From: Bradyrhizobium sp. 170
Lineage (GTDB): Bacteria > Pseudomonadota > Alphaproteobacteria > Rhizobiales > Xanthobacteraceae
NCBI RefSeq assembly: GCF_023101085.1
Contig: NZ_CP064703.1
Span: 4,092,001 to 4,156,000, forward strand
Length of the DNA stretch: 64,000 nt
Direction: 5' to 3'
Below, piece by piece: positions 19,502 to 27,762 of the stretch. The position numbers and the translations under genes are program-made. Under the pieces are notes generated by a model. That model did not search any database. It worked only from the letters and a program-made list of their open reading frames with translations, and was not told where the DNA came from. The first letter of the stretch is position 1. Every line of letters begins with the position of its first letter.

Positions 19502-19610
19502 CGTCATTGCGAGCGCAGCGAAGCAATCCATGCCTCCGCGTCGGGATAGAATGGATTGCTTCGTCGCGCTCTCTTGCACAAACGCTTCGCGTTTGTCGCA
19601 GGCAATGACG
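19502..19610. repeat. Extragenic palindrome (CGTCATTGCGAGCG family), copy 1
   Basis: The unit begins CGTCATTGCGAGCGCAGCGA and ends GGCAATGACG; internal arms GAAGCAATCCA and TGGATTGCTTC also pair. Two related copies are at 24074-24184 and 44326-44439. It separates the DUF169 gene from the next gene by 149 bases. Confidence 0.85.
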
Positions 19611-19627
19611 AGAAAAAGGAATCGAAT

Positions 19628-20806
19628 ATGTCTTCGTCGAAATTCGACATCATCGTCTATGGCGCCAGCGGCTTCACCGGCCAGCTCGTCGCCGAATATC
19701 TCGCCGCGAATTATAAGGGCGACGCCAATCTGAAATGGGCGATGGCAGGACGCAGCAACGACAAGCTCGCCTCCGTTCGCGACGCCATCGGCGCGCCATC
19801 AGATACGCCGCTGATCGTGGCCGATGCCAGCGATCCCGCCTCGCTGAAAGCGATGGTGGATCAGACGAAGTCCGTGATCAGCACGGTTGGCCCGTATCAG
19901 TTTTATGGCAACGAGCTGCTTGCGGCCTGCGTGGCGTCGGGTACCGATTATTTCGACCTCTGCGGCGAGCCGCTGTGGATGCGGGAGATGATCGACAAGC
20001 ATGAAGCAGCGGCGAAAGCGAGCGGCGCGCGCATCGTGTTTTCATGCGGGTTCGACTCGGTGCCGTTCGAACTCGGCGCCTTCTTTGTGCAGGAGGAAGC
20101 CAAGCGGGTGTTCGGCACGCCGGCTTTGCGCGTCAAGGGTCGCGTGCGCGACATGCGCGGTACCCTGTCCGGCGGCACTGCCGCGAGCGCCAAGGCGACC
20201 TTCGACGCGGTCGCCAAGGATCTCAGCCTCGTTGCGATCCTCAAGGATCCGTTCGCGCTGACGCCCGGGTCCAAGGGACCAAAACAGCCGCCGGGCAGCA
20301 AGCCGGCCTATGAGGAAGACCTGCAGTCCTGGGCAGCGCCGTTCATGATGGCGCTCATCAACACCCGTAACATCCATCGCTCGAACATGCTGATGGACTT
20401 TCCATACGGAAAGGAGTTCGTCTACGACGAAATGGTGCTGACGGGGGATGGCGAGAGGGGCGAAGCCAACGCCAAGCTGGTGATGGCCGCAAACACCGAA
20501 AAGACCGGACCCGGTGCGCCCAAGCCGGGCGAAGGGCCGTCGAAGGAGGAGCGAGAGAACGGCCTCTATGATCTGCTCTATGTCGCCATCGCGCCCGACG
20601 GCCGCCAGGTCCGCGCATCCGTGAAGGGTGACCGCGATCCCGGCTATGGCTCGACGTCAAAGATGATTTCGGAATGCGCGATCTGCCTGTTGCGCGATAC
20701 GCCTGACGTGCCGGCGGGAATCTGGACGCCGGGCGCGGCGATGCAGCACAAGCTGATCAAGCGGCTTGTTGATCATGCCGGATTGACGTTCACGGTGGAG
20801 AAGTAG
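19628..20806 (+). CDS. Saccharopine dehydrogenase-like / trans-acting enoyl reductase family protein
   Basis: The 392-residue oxidoreductase starts with a Rossmann fold, FDIIVYGASGFTGQLVAEYL, and has STVGPYQFYGNELLAACV and YFDLCGEP, typical of the saccharopine dehydrogenase NADP-binding superfamily. The later FSCGFDSVPFELG and GGTAASAKAT match the subgroup that includes mycobacterial trans-acting enoyl reductases. Substrate unknown. ATG 19628 has AAAAGGA upstream. Confidence 0.85.
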   Translation: MSSSKFDIIVYGASGFTGQLVAEYLAANYKGDANLKWAMAGRSNDKLASVRDAIGAPSDTPLIVADASDPASLKAMVDQTKSVISTVGPYQFYGNELLAACVASGTDYFDLCGEPLWMREMIDKHEAAAKASGARIVFSCGFDSVPFELGAFFVQEEAKRVFGTPALRVKGRVRDMRGTLSGGTAASAKATFDAVAKDLSLVAILKDPFALTPGSKGPKQPPGSKPAYEEDLQSWAAPFMMALINTRNIHRSNMLMDFPYGKEFVYDEMVLTGDGERGEANAKLVMAANTEKTGPGAPKPGEGPSKEERENGLYDLLYVAIAPDGRQVRASVKGDRDPGYGSTSKMISECAICLLRDTPDVPAGIWTPGAAMQHKLIKRLVDHAGLTFTVEK

Positions 20807-20815
20807 ACGCAGAAT

Positions 20816-20911
20816 CGTAGGGTGGGCAAAGCGAAGCGTGCCCACCATTTTGCGAGTGCGGTCGGGGATAGATGGTGGGCACGGCGCTCGCGCGCCTTTG
20901 CCCACCCTACG
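20816..20911. repeat. Extragenic inverted repeat (CGTAGGGTGGGCAAAG type)
   Basis: The arms CGTAGGGTGGGCAAAG (from 20816) and CTTTGCCCACCCTACG (to 20911 or 20912), with inner arms GTGCCCACCA and TGGTGGGCAC, form a long imperfect hairpin between two convergent genes. It may act as a transcription barrier for both. Confidence 0.8.
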
Positions 20912-20916
20912 AAGCT

Positions 20917-22134
20917 TTACGCCGCCGCCCGGCGCGACGGCTCCGCCGCGCGGGGATCATACGCGTACATCCAGTCCATTCCCTTGGCCGTGACCGGAAG
21001 CAGCAGTTTCAGCATGCGGTCGCGGATCCAGGCTCCCGTAGCGCTGAATTCGCGCTTGCTGTTGCCGTTGCGACGGGCCAGCGCGACGATCTTCTCGGCG
21101 CGGGGACGGCGTTCGGCCTCGAAGTTCTGGAAGGTTACGCCAAGCCCCTGCCGGTTCTGCATCAGCCGGCCGAGCCGCATGGCGTCTTCGAGCGCGAGCG
21201 AAGCGCCCTGGCCGGCATGCGGACTGGTGGCGTGCGCGGCATCGCCGATCAACAGCGTGCGCTGGCGCGACCAGGTCGGCAGGGTCGCGACATCGAGCGT
21301 CGCCGTAACCACGATGTTCTCGGCCGCTTCCAGAATTCGCGGGATCGGATCGTGCCAGCCGGTATGGAAATCGAGCAAATGTCGCCTGATCGCGTCCTGG
21401 CTCATGGCGCGAAAGGCCGCCGCGTCGACGCCGTGCGAAGGCTGCGTGCTCCACCACATCACGCCGCCGTTTTCATCAGAGCTGCAGACGCCGTAACCGA
21501 AGAAGCCGCTCTGCCCAAAGGTCGTCGCCACGCGCTGGCCGATCGGCGCATCCGCGATCACCGATCGCGAGACGAAACCGCCAAAGCCGATCAGGCCGGT
21601 GTCGAACGGCTTTGGGCCATCCGGAATCACGTGCGCGCGCACCGCGGAATGCACGCCATCGGCGCCGATTACGAAATCGCCCTCGGCAAAGGAGCCGTCG
21701 GCGAAATGCGCGACGACAGGCTTGTCGGCGCGGTCCTCGATGGCGACTAGCCGCTTCTCGAACCGCAGCTCGACGCTCTCGCACCAGGCCCTGTCGATAA
21801 GCGCCTCGGTCAGGGTCGCGCGGCACATATTCACCGCGGGCTGGCCGAAACGCTGCCGCATGTTTTGGTTCAGCGAGCCGAGGTGCGCCCCGGATCGTGA
21901 ATGGAAATCGAAGGATTCCGCGACCGATCCGCGCCGGATCATCTCGTCGGCCAAGCCGAGCTCGGCGAGCACGTGCATGCCGTTAGGTGCGATCTGCAGG
22001 CCGCCGCCGATTCCGGTCGAGTAGGGCCAGGCCTCGAACAGTTCGGCATCGATCCCGGCCTTCTTCAGGAAGATCGCCGTCACGGGACCGGCGATGCCGC
22101 CGCCGATGACCAAGGCTCTGGGTCGTCTGCTCAT
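20917..22134 (-). CDS. FAD-dependent aromatic-type monooxygenase
   Basis: The 405-residue product is a group A flavoprotein monooxygenase. It shows the FAD motif VIGGGIAGPVTA, the second dinucleotide motif FVIGADGVHSAVR, and LLIGDAAHATSPHAGQGAS, where the Asp contacts the ribityl chain. ATG 22134 (MSRRPRALVIGG) has GGAG upstream and is preferred to longer starts. It diverges from a MarR regulator gene 82 bases away with a palindromic site between, so it is probably the regulator's target. Substrate unknown. Confidence 0.9.
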   Translation of the reverse strand: MSRRPRALVIGGGIAGPVTAIFLKKAGIDAELFEAWPYSTGIGGGLQIAPNGMHVLAELGLADEMIRRGSVAESFDFHSRSGAHLGSLNQNMRQRFGQPAVNMCRATLTEALIDRAWCESVELRFEKRLVAIEDRADKPVVAHFADGSFAEGDFVIGADGVHSAVRAHVIPDGPKPFDTGLIGFGGFVSRSVIADAPIGQRVATTFGQSGFFGYGVCSSDENGGVMWWSTQPSHGVDAAAFRAMSQDAIRRHLLDFHTGWHDPIPRILEAAENIVVTATLDVATLPTWSRQRTLLIGDAAHATSPHAGQGASLALEDAMRLGRLMQNRQGLGVTFQNFEAERRPRAEKIVALARRNGNSKREFSATGAWIRDRMLKLLLPVTAKGMDWMYAYDPRAAEPSRRAAA

Positions 22135-22183
22135 GCCTTGCTCCATACATCCTGGGGGTGGTAGGAACGTATAGTTGCTAATT

Positions 22184-22200
22184 ATCTTAGTAACTAAGAT
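22184..22200. promoter_or_regulatory. Palindromic operator between monooxygenase and marR
   Basis: ATCTTAGT-A-ACTAAGAT is a perfect 8-base inverted repeat at 22184-22200 in an AT-rich intergenic stretch. A further half site ACTAAGAT (22209-22216) touches the marR ATG. Placement fits MarR binding with repression of both genes. Confidence 0.7.
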
Positions 22201-22216
22201 GTACATCGACTAAGAT

Positions 22217-22765
22217 ATGGAGATTGGCTTGTCAAGAGCGAAGGCGCGGGCTGCGCTGATGCAGGAACTTGAGAACGCGCTGCGGCGCGGGTCCGCGCAG
22301 GGGACGATCTTTGGTCAAACGGTGGCCAATACCGTCGGGATTTCGGGCTCCGACCTCGAATGTCTCGACTTTCTCAATCTGGAAGGCCGGGTTACCGCGG
22401 GACGGCTGGCAGAGGTCACGGGGCTGACCACGGGCGCCATCACCGGCGTCGTCGATCGATTGGAGAAAGCGGGCCTGGTCCGCCGCGAGCGCGATCCCGA
22501 CGATCGCCGCAAGGTGTTTATCGCGACCGTCCCGGAGAACGTCGTCAGGGTCGGGCGCTTCTACGAAAACATGCAGCGGGGCATGGTCAAACTCTGGGAG
22601 ACCTATACGGACGCCGAACTGCGGCTGCTGGTGGGATTTGCGACGAAGGGCTACGAGACGTTGCTGGCGGCGACCGAGGAACTCAAATCGATGGTCGAAG
22701 CGCCCAAGAAAACGCAAACGAGAAAGTCAGAGCAAAAGCCCGCCAAGAAGGGCAAGCGGACCTAG
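22217..22765 (+). CDS. MarR-family transcriptional regulator
   Basis: The 182-residue protein has a winged helix: LDFLNLEGRVTAGRLAEVTG, LTTGAITGVVDRLEKAGLV and the wing RRERDPDDRRKVFI. A Lys-rich tail (KKTQTRKSEQKPAKKGK) follows. It diverges from the FAD monooxygenase, and a half site of the operator abuts its start codon, so autoregulation is likely. The inducer may be the aromatic substrate of the neighbouring enzyme (inference). Confidence 0.9.
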   Translation: MEIGLSRAKARAALMQELENALRRGSAQGTIFGQTVANTVGISGSDLECLDFLNLEGRVTAGRLAEVTGLTTGAITGVVDRLEKAGLVRRERDPDDRRKVFIATVPENVVRVGRFYENMQRGMVKLWETYTDAELRLLVGFATKGYETLLAATEELKSMVEAPKKTQTRKSEQKPAKKGKRT

Positions 22766-24030
22766 GAAGCCTTCGCGGGCACCATGAGCGCGGGATTGGC
22801 GCCAGCCTTCCAGCGCTCGGCGGCGACGAACATGCCCCACATTGTGCCCAGCATCATCCAGAAGTGCCGCCAATGGTCGGTATCGATGATGAAGCTCTCG
22901 CCGACAGTGCCGAGGAAAGCTGCAAAGATGGCCAGGTAGATCGGTTGCCAGGGCACGCGGACAAAGACATAGCGGAACCCCGTCAGCACGGTGACGAAGA
23001 CCAGCGCCGGATAGCAGACGCCGGAGAGCCAGCCACCCGACATGAACGCGTTCAGATAGGAATTGTGGGTGTCTTCGGGAAAGAAGCGGTTGAACTGCAG
23101 CGGCCCGATGCCGAACGGCAGCCCGAGCGCCATCTCCGCACCGAGGATATGCCGGCCGAAGCGGCCGAAACGGCCTTCATCATAGCTCTGATCGAAACTG
23201 GCGCGCTGCTTGAACAGCTGCGAGATCGAATCGAACGACAGCAGTACCGCGACCAGCGCGGCCGCCAGCACCACCACGACCAGCGCCATGACGATGATGC
23301 GCGAGCGCTGCGACTGCGAGCGGCTGGTCAGCACCATCAGCGCCAGCATGACGGCGGAGGTGATGACGAGCATGCCCCACGCCGCGCGTGAGAACGCCAG
23401 CAGGATCGCCAGCGACATGATGCCGAACGCGATCGCGTTGCGGAGCGATTTGCCGAACTTGTCCGAAACGACGCTTTGCAGCGCGAGCAGCGCCGGCAGG
23501 ATCAGGAACGCGCCGTATACGTTCGGATCCTTGAAGGTGCCGCGGGCGCGGTCATACAGCGTCAGCAGGTCGCGCCCGCCGGGGACCAGATTGAAATAGC
23601 CGGCGATACCGGCGAGCGACGCAATCACGGCACCGACAACGAGGCCGCGCCGGAGCATGTCGAGCCGCGCCGCGGTGTCCTCGGAGATGACCATCGCGAA
23701 GAAGATGACCGTGACCGCCATGTACCAGGAGGTCGCGATCCAGTTCGGCACATTGGGCCGGTCCATCACGGCGACCGCGCTGATGCTGTAGCCGATATTG
23801 ATCAGGAACAGGAGCAACAGCAGCGGCATGAACACCAGCCGCATCCGCAATCCCGTTGCGAAGAAGATCAGCGAGGCGGCCAGCGTCGCCAGCTCATAGG
23901 GCGAGGGTTCGATAAAGACGATGGCGCCGCATGCGCCGACCAGCCACACCATCGCGCGCTGCAAGGCAAGCACGCCGGGCGCGGCCGTCATCGATGGGAG
24001 GGAGCCCCCGGCTGTCGCCGCATACGCCAT
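22762..24030 (-). CDS. O-antigen ligase / Wzy-type polymerase family protein
   Basis: The 422-residue polytopic inner-membrane protein has about 10-12 hydrophobic segments and a large periplasmic loop. The Wzy_C region is seen in ARGTFKDPNVYGAFL and, after the loop, PFGIGPLQFNRFFPEDTHNS, where the HNS motif is typical. Such proteins polymerise or ligate polysaccharide repeat units. It lies downstream of the priming transferase in the exopolysaccharide region, which suggests polymerisation (inference). ATG 24030 is the likely start; ATG 24045 is possible. Confidence 0.85.
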   Translation of the reverse strand: MAYAATAGGSLPSMTAAPGVLALQRAMVWLVGACGAIVFIEPSPYELATLAASLIFFATGLRMRLVFMPLLLLLFLINIGYSISAVAVMDRPNVPNWIATSWYMAVTVIFFAMVISEDTAARLDMLRRGLVVGAVIASLAGIAGYFNLVPGGRDLLTLYDRARGTFKDPNVYGAFLILPALLALQSVVSDKFGKSLRNAIAFGIMSLAILLAFSRAAWGMLVITSAVMLALMVLTSRSQSQRSRIIVMALVVVVLAAALVAVLLSFDSISQLFKQRASFDQSYDEGRFGRFGRHILGAEMALGLPFGIGPLQFNRFFPEDTHNSYLNAFMSGGWLSGVCYPALVFVTVLTGFRYVFVRVPWQPIYLAIFAAFLGTVGESFIIDTDHWRHFWMMLGTMWGMFVAAERWKAGANPALMVPAKAS

Positions 24031-24073
24031 CACACACTCACGCAACGCAACAAAACTACGACACCACTATCCG

Positions 24074-24184
24074 CGTCATTGCGAGCGAAGCGAAGCAATC
24101 CATCTTTCCCAGCGTGACGCTATGGATTGCTTCCGCCTTCGCTCTTTGAGCTACGGCGGACAAGTCGCTGCGCTCGCAATGACG
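24074..24184. repeat. Extragenic palindrome (CGTCATTGCGAGCG family), copy 2
   Basis: The unit starts CGTCATTGCGAGCGAAGCGA and ends CTCGCAATGACG, with inner arms AAGCAATCCAT and ATGGATTGCTT. It fills the gap between the ligase-like and the priming transferase genes. Confidence 0.85.
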
Positions 24185-24200
24185 GCGAGGTCTCCTCAAC

Positions 24201-25781
24201 TCAATACGCGTTCTCGCTTTTGGTCATCAGCGCCAGCGGCGTCTTGAGCAGAATGTAGAGGTCGAACAGCACCGACCAGTTCTCGATGTAATAGAGATCG
24301 AACTCGACGCGCTTCTGGATCTTCTCGTCGGTATCGACTTCGCCGCGCCAGCCGTTGATCTGCGCCCAGCCGGTAATCCCCGGCTTGACGCGGTGGCGCG
24401 CGAAATAGCCGTCGACGGCCTCGTCGAACAGCCGGCTCTGCAATTTGCCTTGCACGGCGTGGGGACGGGGGCCGACCAGCGAGAGGTTGCTCTTGAACAC
24501 GACGTTGAAGAGCTGCGGCAGTTCGTCGAGGCTGGTCTTGCGGATGAAGCGCCCGACGCGGGTGACGCGCGGATCATTCCTGGTCACGACCCTGGAGGCG
24601 GTCGGGTCGGCCTGATGGTGGTACATCGAGCGAAACTTGAAGACGTCGATGCGCTCATTGTTGAAGCCGAATCTTTTCTGGCGGAACAGCACCGGCCCGG
24701 GGCTGTCGAGCCTGACAGCAAGCGCGACCAGACCCATCACCGGCAGCGCCAGCACCAGGATCACGAAGCCGACGACGTGGTCGAACAGCCACTTCATCAC
24801 CAGGTCCCAGTCGGTGATCGGCGCCTCGAACACGTCGAGGGTGGGCACCTCGCCGAGATAGGAATAGGAGCGGGGACGGAAGCGCAGCTTGTTGGTATGG
24901 GCCGAAAGCCGGATATCGACCGGCAGTACCCACAGCTTCTTCAGCATCTCCAGAATGCGCGTCTCGGCCGAGATCGGCAGCGCGAACAGCACGAGGTCGA
25001 TACGGGTGCGGCGCGCCAGTTCGACGATGTCGTCGACCTTGCCGAGCTTGGGGCTGCCGGCGCAGGTATCCATCGCGCGGTCGTCGTTGCGGTCGTCGAA
25101 TACACCGAGCACCTTGATGTCGGAATCATCCTGGGTCTTGAGCGCCTGGACGAGTTGCTCGCCGTTCTGGTCGGCGCCCACGATGATGGTGCGGCGATCG
25201 AGCCGGCCCTGACGGGCCCAGCCGCGCACCAGCGAGCGCAGGATCACGCGCCCGGTCACCAGCGCCGCGAGGCCAGAGAAGAAAAACGCCGTGAGCCAGA
25301 GCCGTGAAATTTCGCTGCCGAGCTTGACGATGAAGGATGCGCCGATGAACAGCAGGAACACGAACGCCCAGGATGAAGCCATCCGGGTCATCTGACGAAG
25401 GTGGCCGCGGAATAGCTGCACCTGGTAGATATCGGCGGCCTGGAAACATATCACGGCCGTTGCGGCCACGCCGAAGATCGCCGCGAGAAACTCCCAGGAG
25501 AAGCCCCTGAGGGGGACGACATATCCGAAATAGAGCGCGATGCCGATCGCGCCCAGCATCGCGAAGTCGATGACGCGGACCACGCCTGCGATCACGATCG
25601 GCGAATAGGCACGGCCGACTTTCTGGTTGCTGATGGCAAGGGCGGCCGGGGTAAGTCTGCGGCGCCGTTCGACCGGCTGTTGATCGGCGGTGGCGGTCAT
25701 CGCGGCCGTCGCCGCGGAGTCGAACATCGAGCGTGCGTTAATCGGTTCCACTGGTCCACGTCCGTTCTGGAGCATGCACAT
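24201..25781 (-). CDS. Undecaprenyl-phosphate glycosyl-1-phosphate transferase (WbaP/WcaJ-like)
   Basis: This enzyme places the first sugar phosphate on undecaprenyl phosphate to begin exopolysaccharide repeat synthesis. The product (up to 526 residues) has four or five N-terminal membrane segments, a CoA-binding-like central domain ([17 protein letters not shown]) and the C-terminal catalytic domain with [26 protein letters not shown] and [12 protein letters not shown]. The sugar is probably glucose or galactose. The start is uncertain: ATG 25781, 25775 or 25727. Confidence 0.92.
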   Translation of the reverse strand: MCMLQNGRGPVEPINARSMFDSAATAAMTATADQQPVERRRRLTPAALAISNQKVGRAYSPIVIAGVVRVIDFAMLGAIGIALYFGYVVPLRGFSWEFLAAIFGVAATAVICFQAADIYQVQLFRGHLRQMTRMASSWAFVFLLFIGASFIVKLGSEISRLWLTAFFFSGLAALVTGRVILRSLVRGWARQGRLDRRTIIVGADQNGEQLVQALKTQDDSDIKVLGVFDDRNDDRAMDTCAGSPKLGKVDDIVELARRTRIDLVLFALPISAETRILEMLKKLWVLPVDIRLSAHTNKLRFRPRSYSYLGEVPTLDVFEAPITDWDLVMKWLFDHVVGFVILVLALPVMGLVALAVRLDSPGPVLFRQKRFGFNNERIDVFKFRSMYHHQADPTASRVVTRNDPRVTRVGRFIRKTSLDELPQLFNVVFKSNLSLVGPRPHAVQGKLQSRLFDEAVDGYFARHRVKPGITGWAQINGWRGEVDTDEKIQKRVEFDLYYIENWSVLFDLYILLKTPLALMTKSENAY

Positions 25782-25866
25782 AAGAACGTGCCTGTCGGTG
25801 CGGAATTCCCCACACCCACGGCTTACGGGACAAATCGGAAGAAACGGTTACGTTGGTAAAGAACGG

Positions 25867-27000
25867 TTAACGATTGGCAAATGCGTCGCGGTAGCCGGCA
25901 AAGACGCCCTCGACCATCGCCCTCTGCGAAAAATGCTGGAAGATTCGTTCGCGCAGCGATTTGGCCCGCTCCTTCGCCGCGGCCGGATCCTTCAGCGCGG
26001 TTTCGATCGCGTCGGCCATGGCGGCGGCGTTGCTGGGGGCGAACAAGGCATCGCCATGCGGGCCGAAAATCTCGGGGATGCCGCCGATATTGGCGGCGAC
26101 CATCGGAATGCCTGCGGCCGCCGCCTCGATCACGACATAGGGCATGGAATCCCCGCGGGAGGGAACCACCAGCAGCGAGCCCTTGGAGAAGCCGTAGCGC
26201 GCCTTGACGTGGCCGATGAACCGCACAGCCTCGCCGAGGCCGAGCTGTTCCACCTGGGCCTTGAGGCTTGCGCTTTCCTCGCCGTCGCCGGCGAGCGTGA
26301 GCGTCACCGGACGACCGCCGGCGCGCAGCCGTACCACCGCGTCGATCAGGAGGTCGGCGCCCTTGATGTGGCGGAACTCGCCGACATAGATCAGGTCGGT
26401 GGCGTCTTCGGCCTTCACGACCGGATCGAATTCAGTGGCAGTAACGCCGTTGAACACGCATCGCACAAGTCCCTTCGGCGCGCCGATGGTGCGCTGATAG
26501 GTGTCGCGCGCAAACGCGCTTTCGAACAGGAACAGGTCGGTATCGTTCATCAGCGCGCGTTCGACACGGGCGTAGATGCTGCCCTTCAGCGTCGCCAGCG
26601 GATAGTGGAGCGAGCCGCCATGCGGGGTGTAGACCCGGATCCTGTCGCGGGAAGCAGTCCGCAAACGCATGAAGGCGCCGGCCTTGGCGCCGTGACCGTG
26701 CAGCACGTCCGGCTTCAGTTGGCGGATCATGCGCTGGAATCGGGCCCACACCAAAAGATCACTCGGCAGCGGCTCACGGCGAATGGCCGTGCGGTGAACG
26801 CCGAGCTTGAGCTTGGGAGCGATTTCCGCCAGCGCCTGTTCGGCGCGTTCGCCGCCGGTGAGGCTGTCGGCGATGATGCCGACGTGATGGCCGCGATCGG
26901 CCTGGCCGTTGGCGAGATCGAGGATATGGCGGAAAATGCCGCCGACAGGCGCGCGCGTGGCGTGCAGGATACGAAGCGGCTGACCGTCAACGACAGGCAT
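25867..27000 (-). CDS. Glycosyltransferase family 4 protein
   Basis: The 377-residue cytoplasmic enzyme has the GT-B fold of family 4. The N-terminal domain starts LRILHATRAPVGGIFRH; the nucleotide-sugar domain contains IYVGEFRHIKGADLL, LAGDGEESASL, VVPSRGDSMPYVVIEAAAAG (with the ExxxxxG motif) and PMVAANIGGIPEI. It starts two bases after the wza-like gene and lies upstream of the priming transferase, so it probably adds a sugar to the lipid-linked repeat unit. Confidence 0.92.
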   Translation of the reverse strand: MPVVDGQPLRILHATRAPVGGIFRHILDLANGQADRGHHVGIIADSLTGGERAEQALAEIAPKLKLGVHRTAIRREPLPSDLLVWARFQRMIRQLKPDVLHGHGAKAGAFMRLRTASRDRIRVYTPHGGSLHYPLATLKGSIYARVERALMNDTDLFLFESAFARDTYQRTIGAPKGLVRCVFNGVTATEFDPVVKAEDATDLIYVGEFRHIKGADLLIDAVVRLRAGGRPVTLTLAGDGEESASLKAQVEQLGLGEAVRFIGHVKARYGFSKGSLLVVPSRGDSMPYVVIEAAAAGIPMVAANIGGIPEIFGPHGDALFAPSNAAAMADAIETALKDPAAAKERAKSLRERIFQHFSQRAMVEGVFAGYRDAFANR

Positions 27001-27002
27001 GA

Positions 27003-27581
27003 TCAGAACCAGCGCTCGCCGACGAGCACGGTGTCGCCGGGGCTGAGGGGGGTGCCTGGCGGCACGACGAAACGCGCCGGTCCCGATGCATCGGTGTGGG
27101 TCAGCGTGACGCGGTCGCGCCGCGCGCGTGGCGAGAAGCCGCCTGCAATGGCTACGGCACTTTCAACGGTTATGTTGGGTACATAGGGGTATTGGCCCGG
27201 CGCCGCTACTTCGCCGAGGATGAAGAACGGCCGGTAGGATTCGATTTCCACGGCCACGGAGGGTTCGCGGATGAAGCCGCGGCGCAGCCTGGCCGATATT
27301 TCGGCCGCAAGCCCCGCCGTGGTGCGGCCGCGCGCCGGAACCGCGCCGATCAGCGGCAGCGTGATCGCGCCGCCGGCGTCGATCGCATAGGTATTGGTGA
27401 GGCCTTCCTGGCCGTAGACCACGACGCGCAGCCGGTCGCCGGCATCGAGATGATAGGCCGCGTCGTGAGGGACCGGCGCCGGTTCGGCATAGGCGATCGC
27501 GACCGGCGCGGTTCGGCCCATGCAGCCCGCGAGTGCGAGGGCGGCAACCAAACATGGAATTGGGGCGAGAGCGCCGCGCAT
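27003..27581 (-). CDS. Wza-like polysaccharide export lipoprotein
   Basis: The 192-residue protein is a short member of the outer-membrane polysaccharide exporter family. A lipoprotein signal ends in ALAGC at residues 16-20; the Poly_export domain appears as HLDAGDRLRVVVYGQEGL and GAITLPLIGAVPARG, and an SLBB-like part as FILGEVAAPGQYPYVPNITV. It is shorter than E. coli Wza (about 380 residues), as in rhizobial relatives. First gene of the minus-strand EPS operon, divergent from the Wzc-like gene. Confidence 0.9.
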   Translation of the reverse strand: MRGALAPIPCLVAALALAGCMGRTAPVAIAYAEPAPVPHDAAYHLDAGDRLRVVVYGQEGLTNTYAIDAGGAITLPLIGAVPARGRTTAGLAAEISARLRRGFIREPSVAVEIESYRPFFILGEVAAPGQYPYVPNITVESAVAIAGGFSPRARRDRVTLTHTDASGPARFVVPPGTPLSPGDTVLVGERWF

Positions 27582-27762
27582 TACGGGAATCCTGCAAAAG
27601 TATCCCGCGATTAAGGGTGTTCATGGTTAACAAAAAATGACCAGGCGCATGCGGGGCGCCGTCTCGGGGCGCAAGCCGGGCAAATTAACCCAGCGGCAAC
27701 CATAATGGAGTGTACTTGGCCGGGTTCGAGTGGACCAGCAGTTGCGTCCGCGGGAGTGTGCG

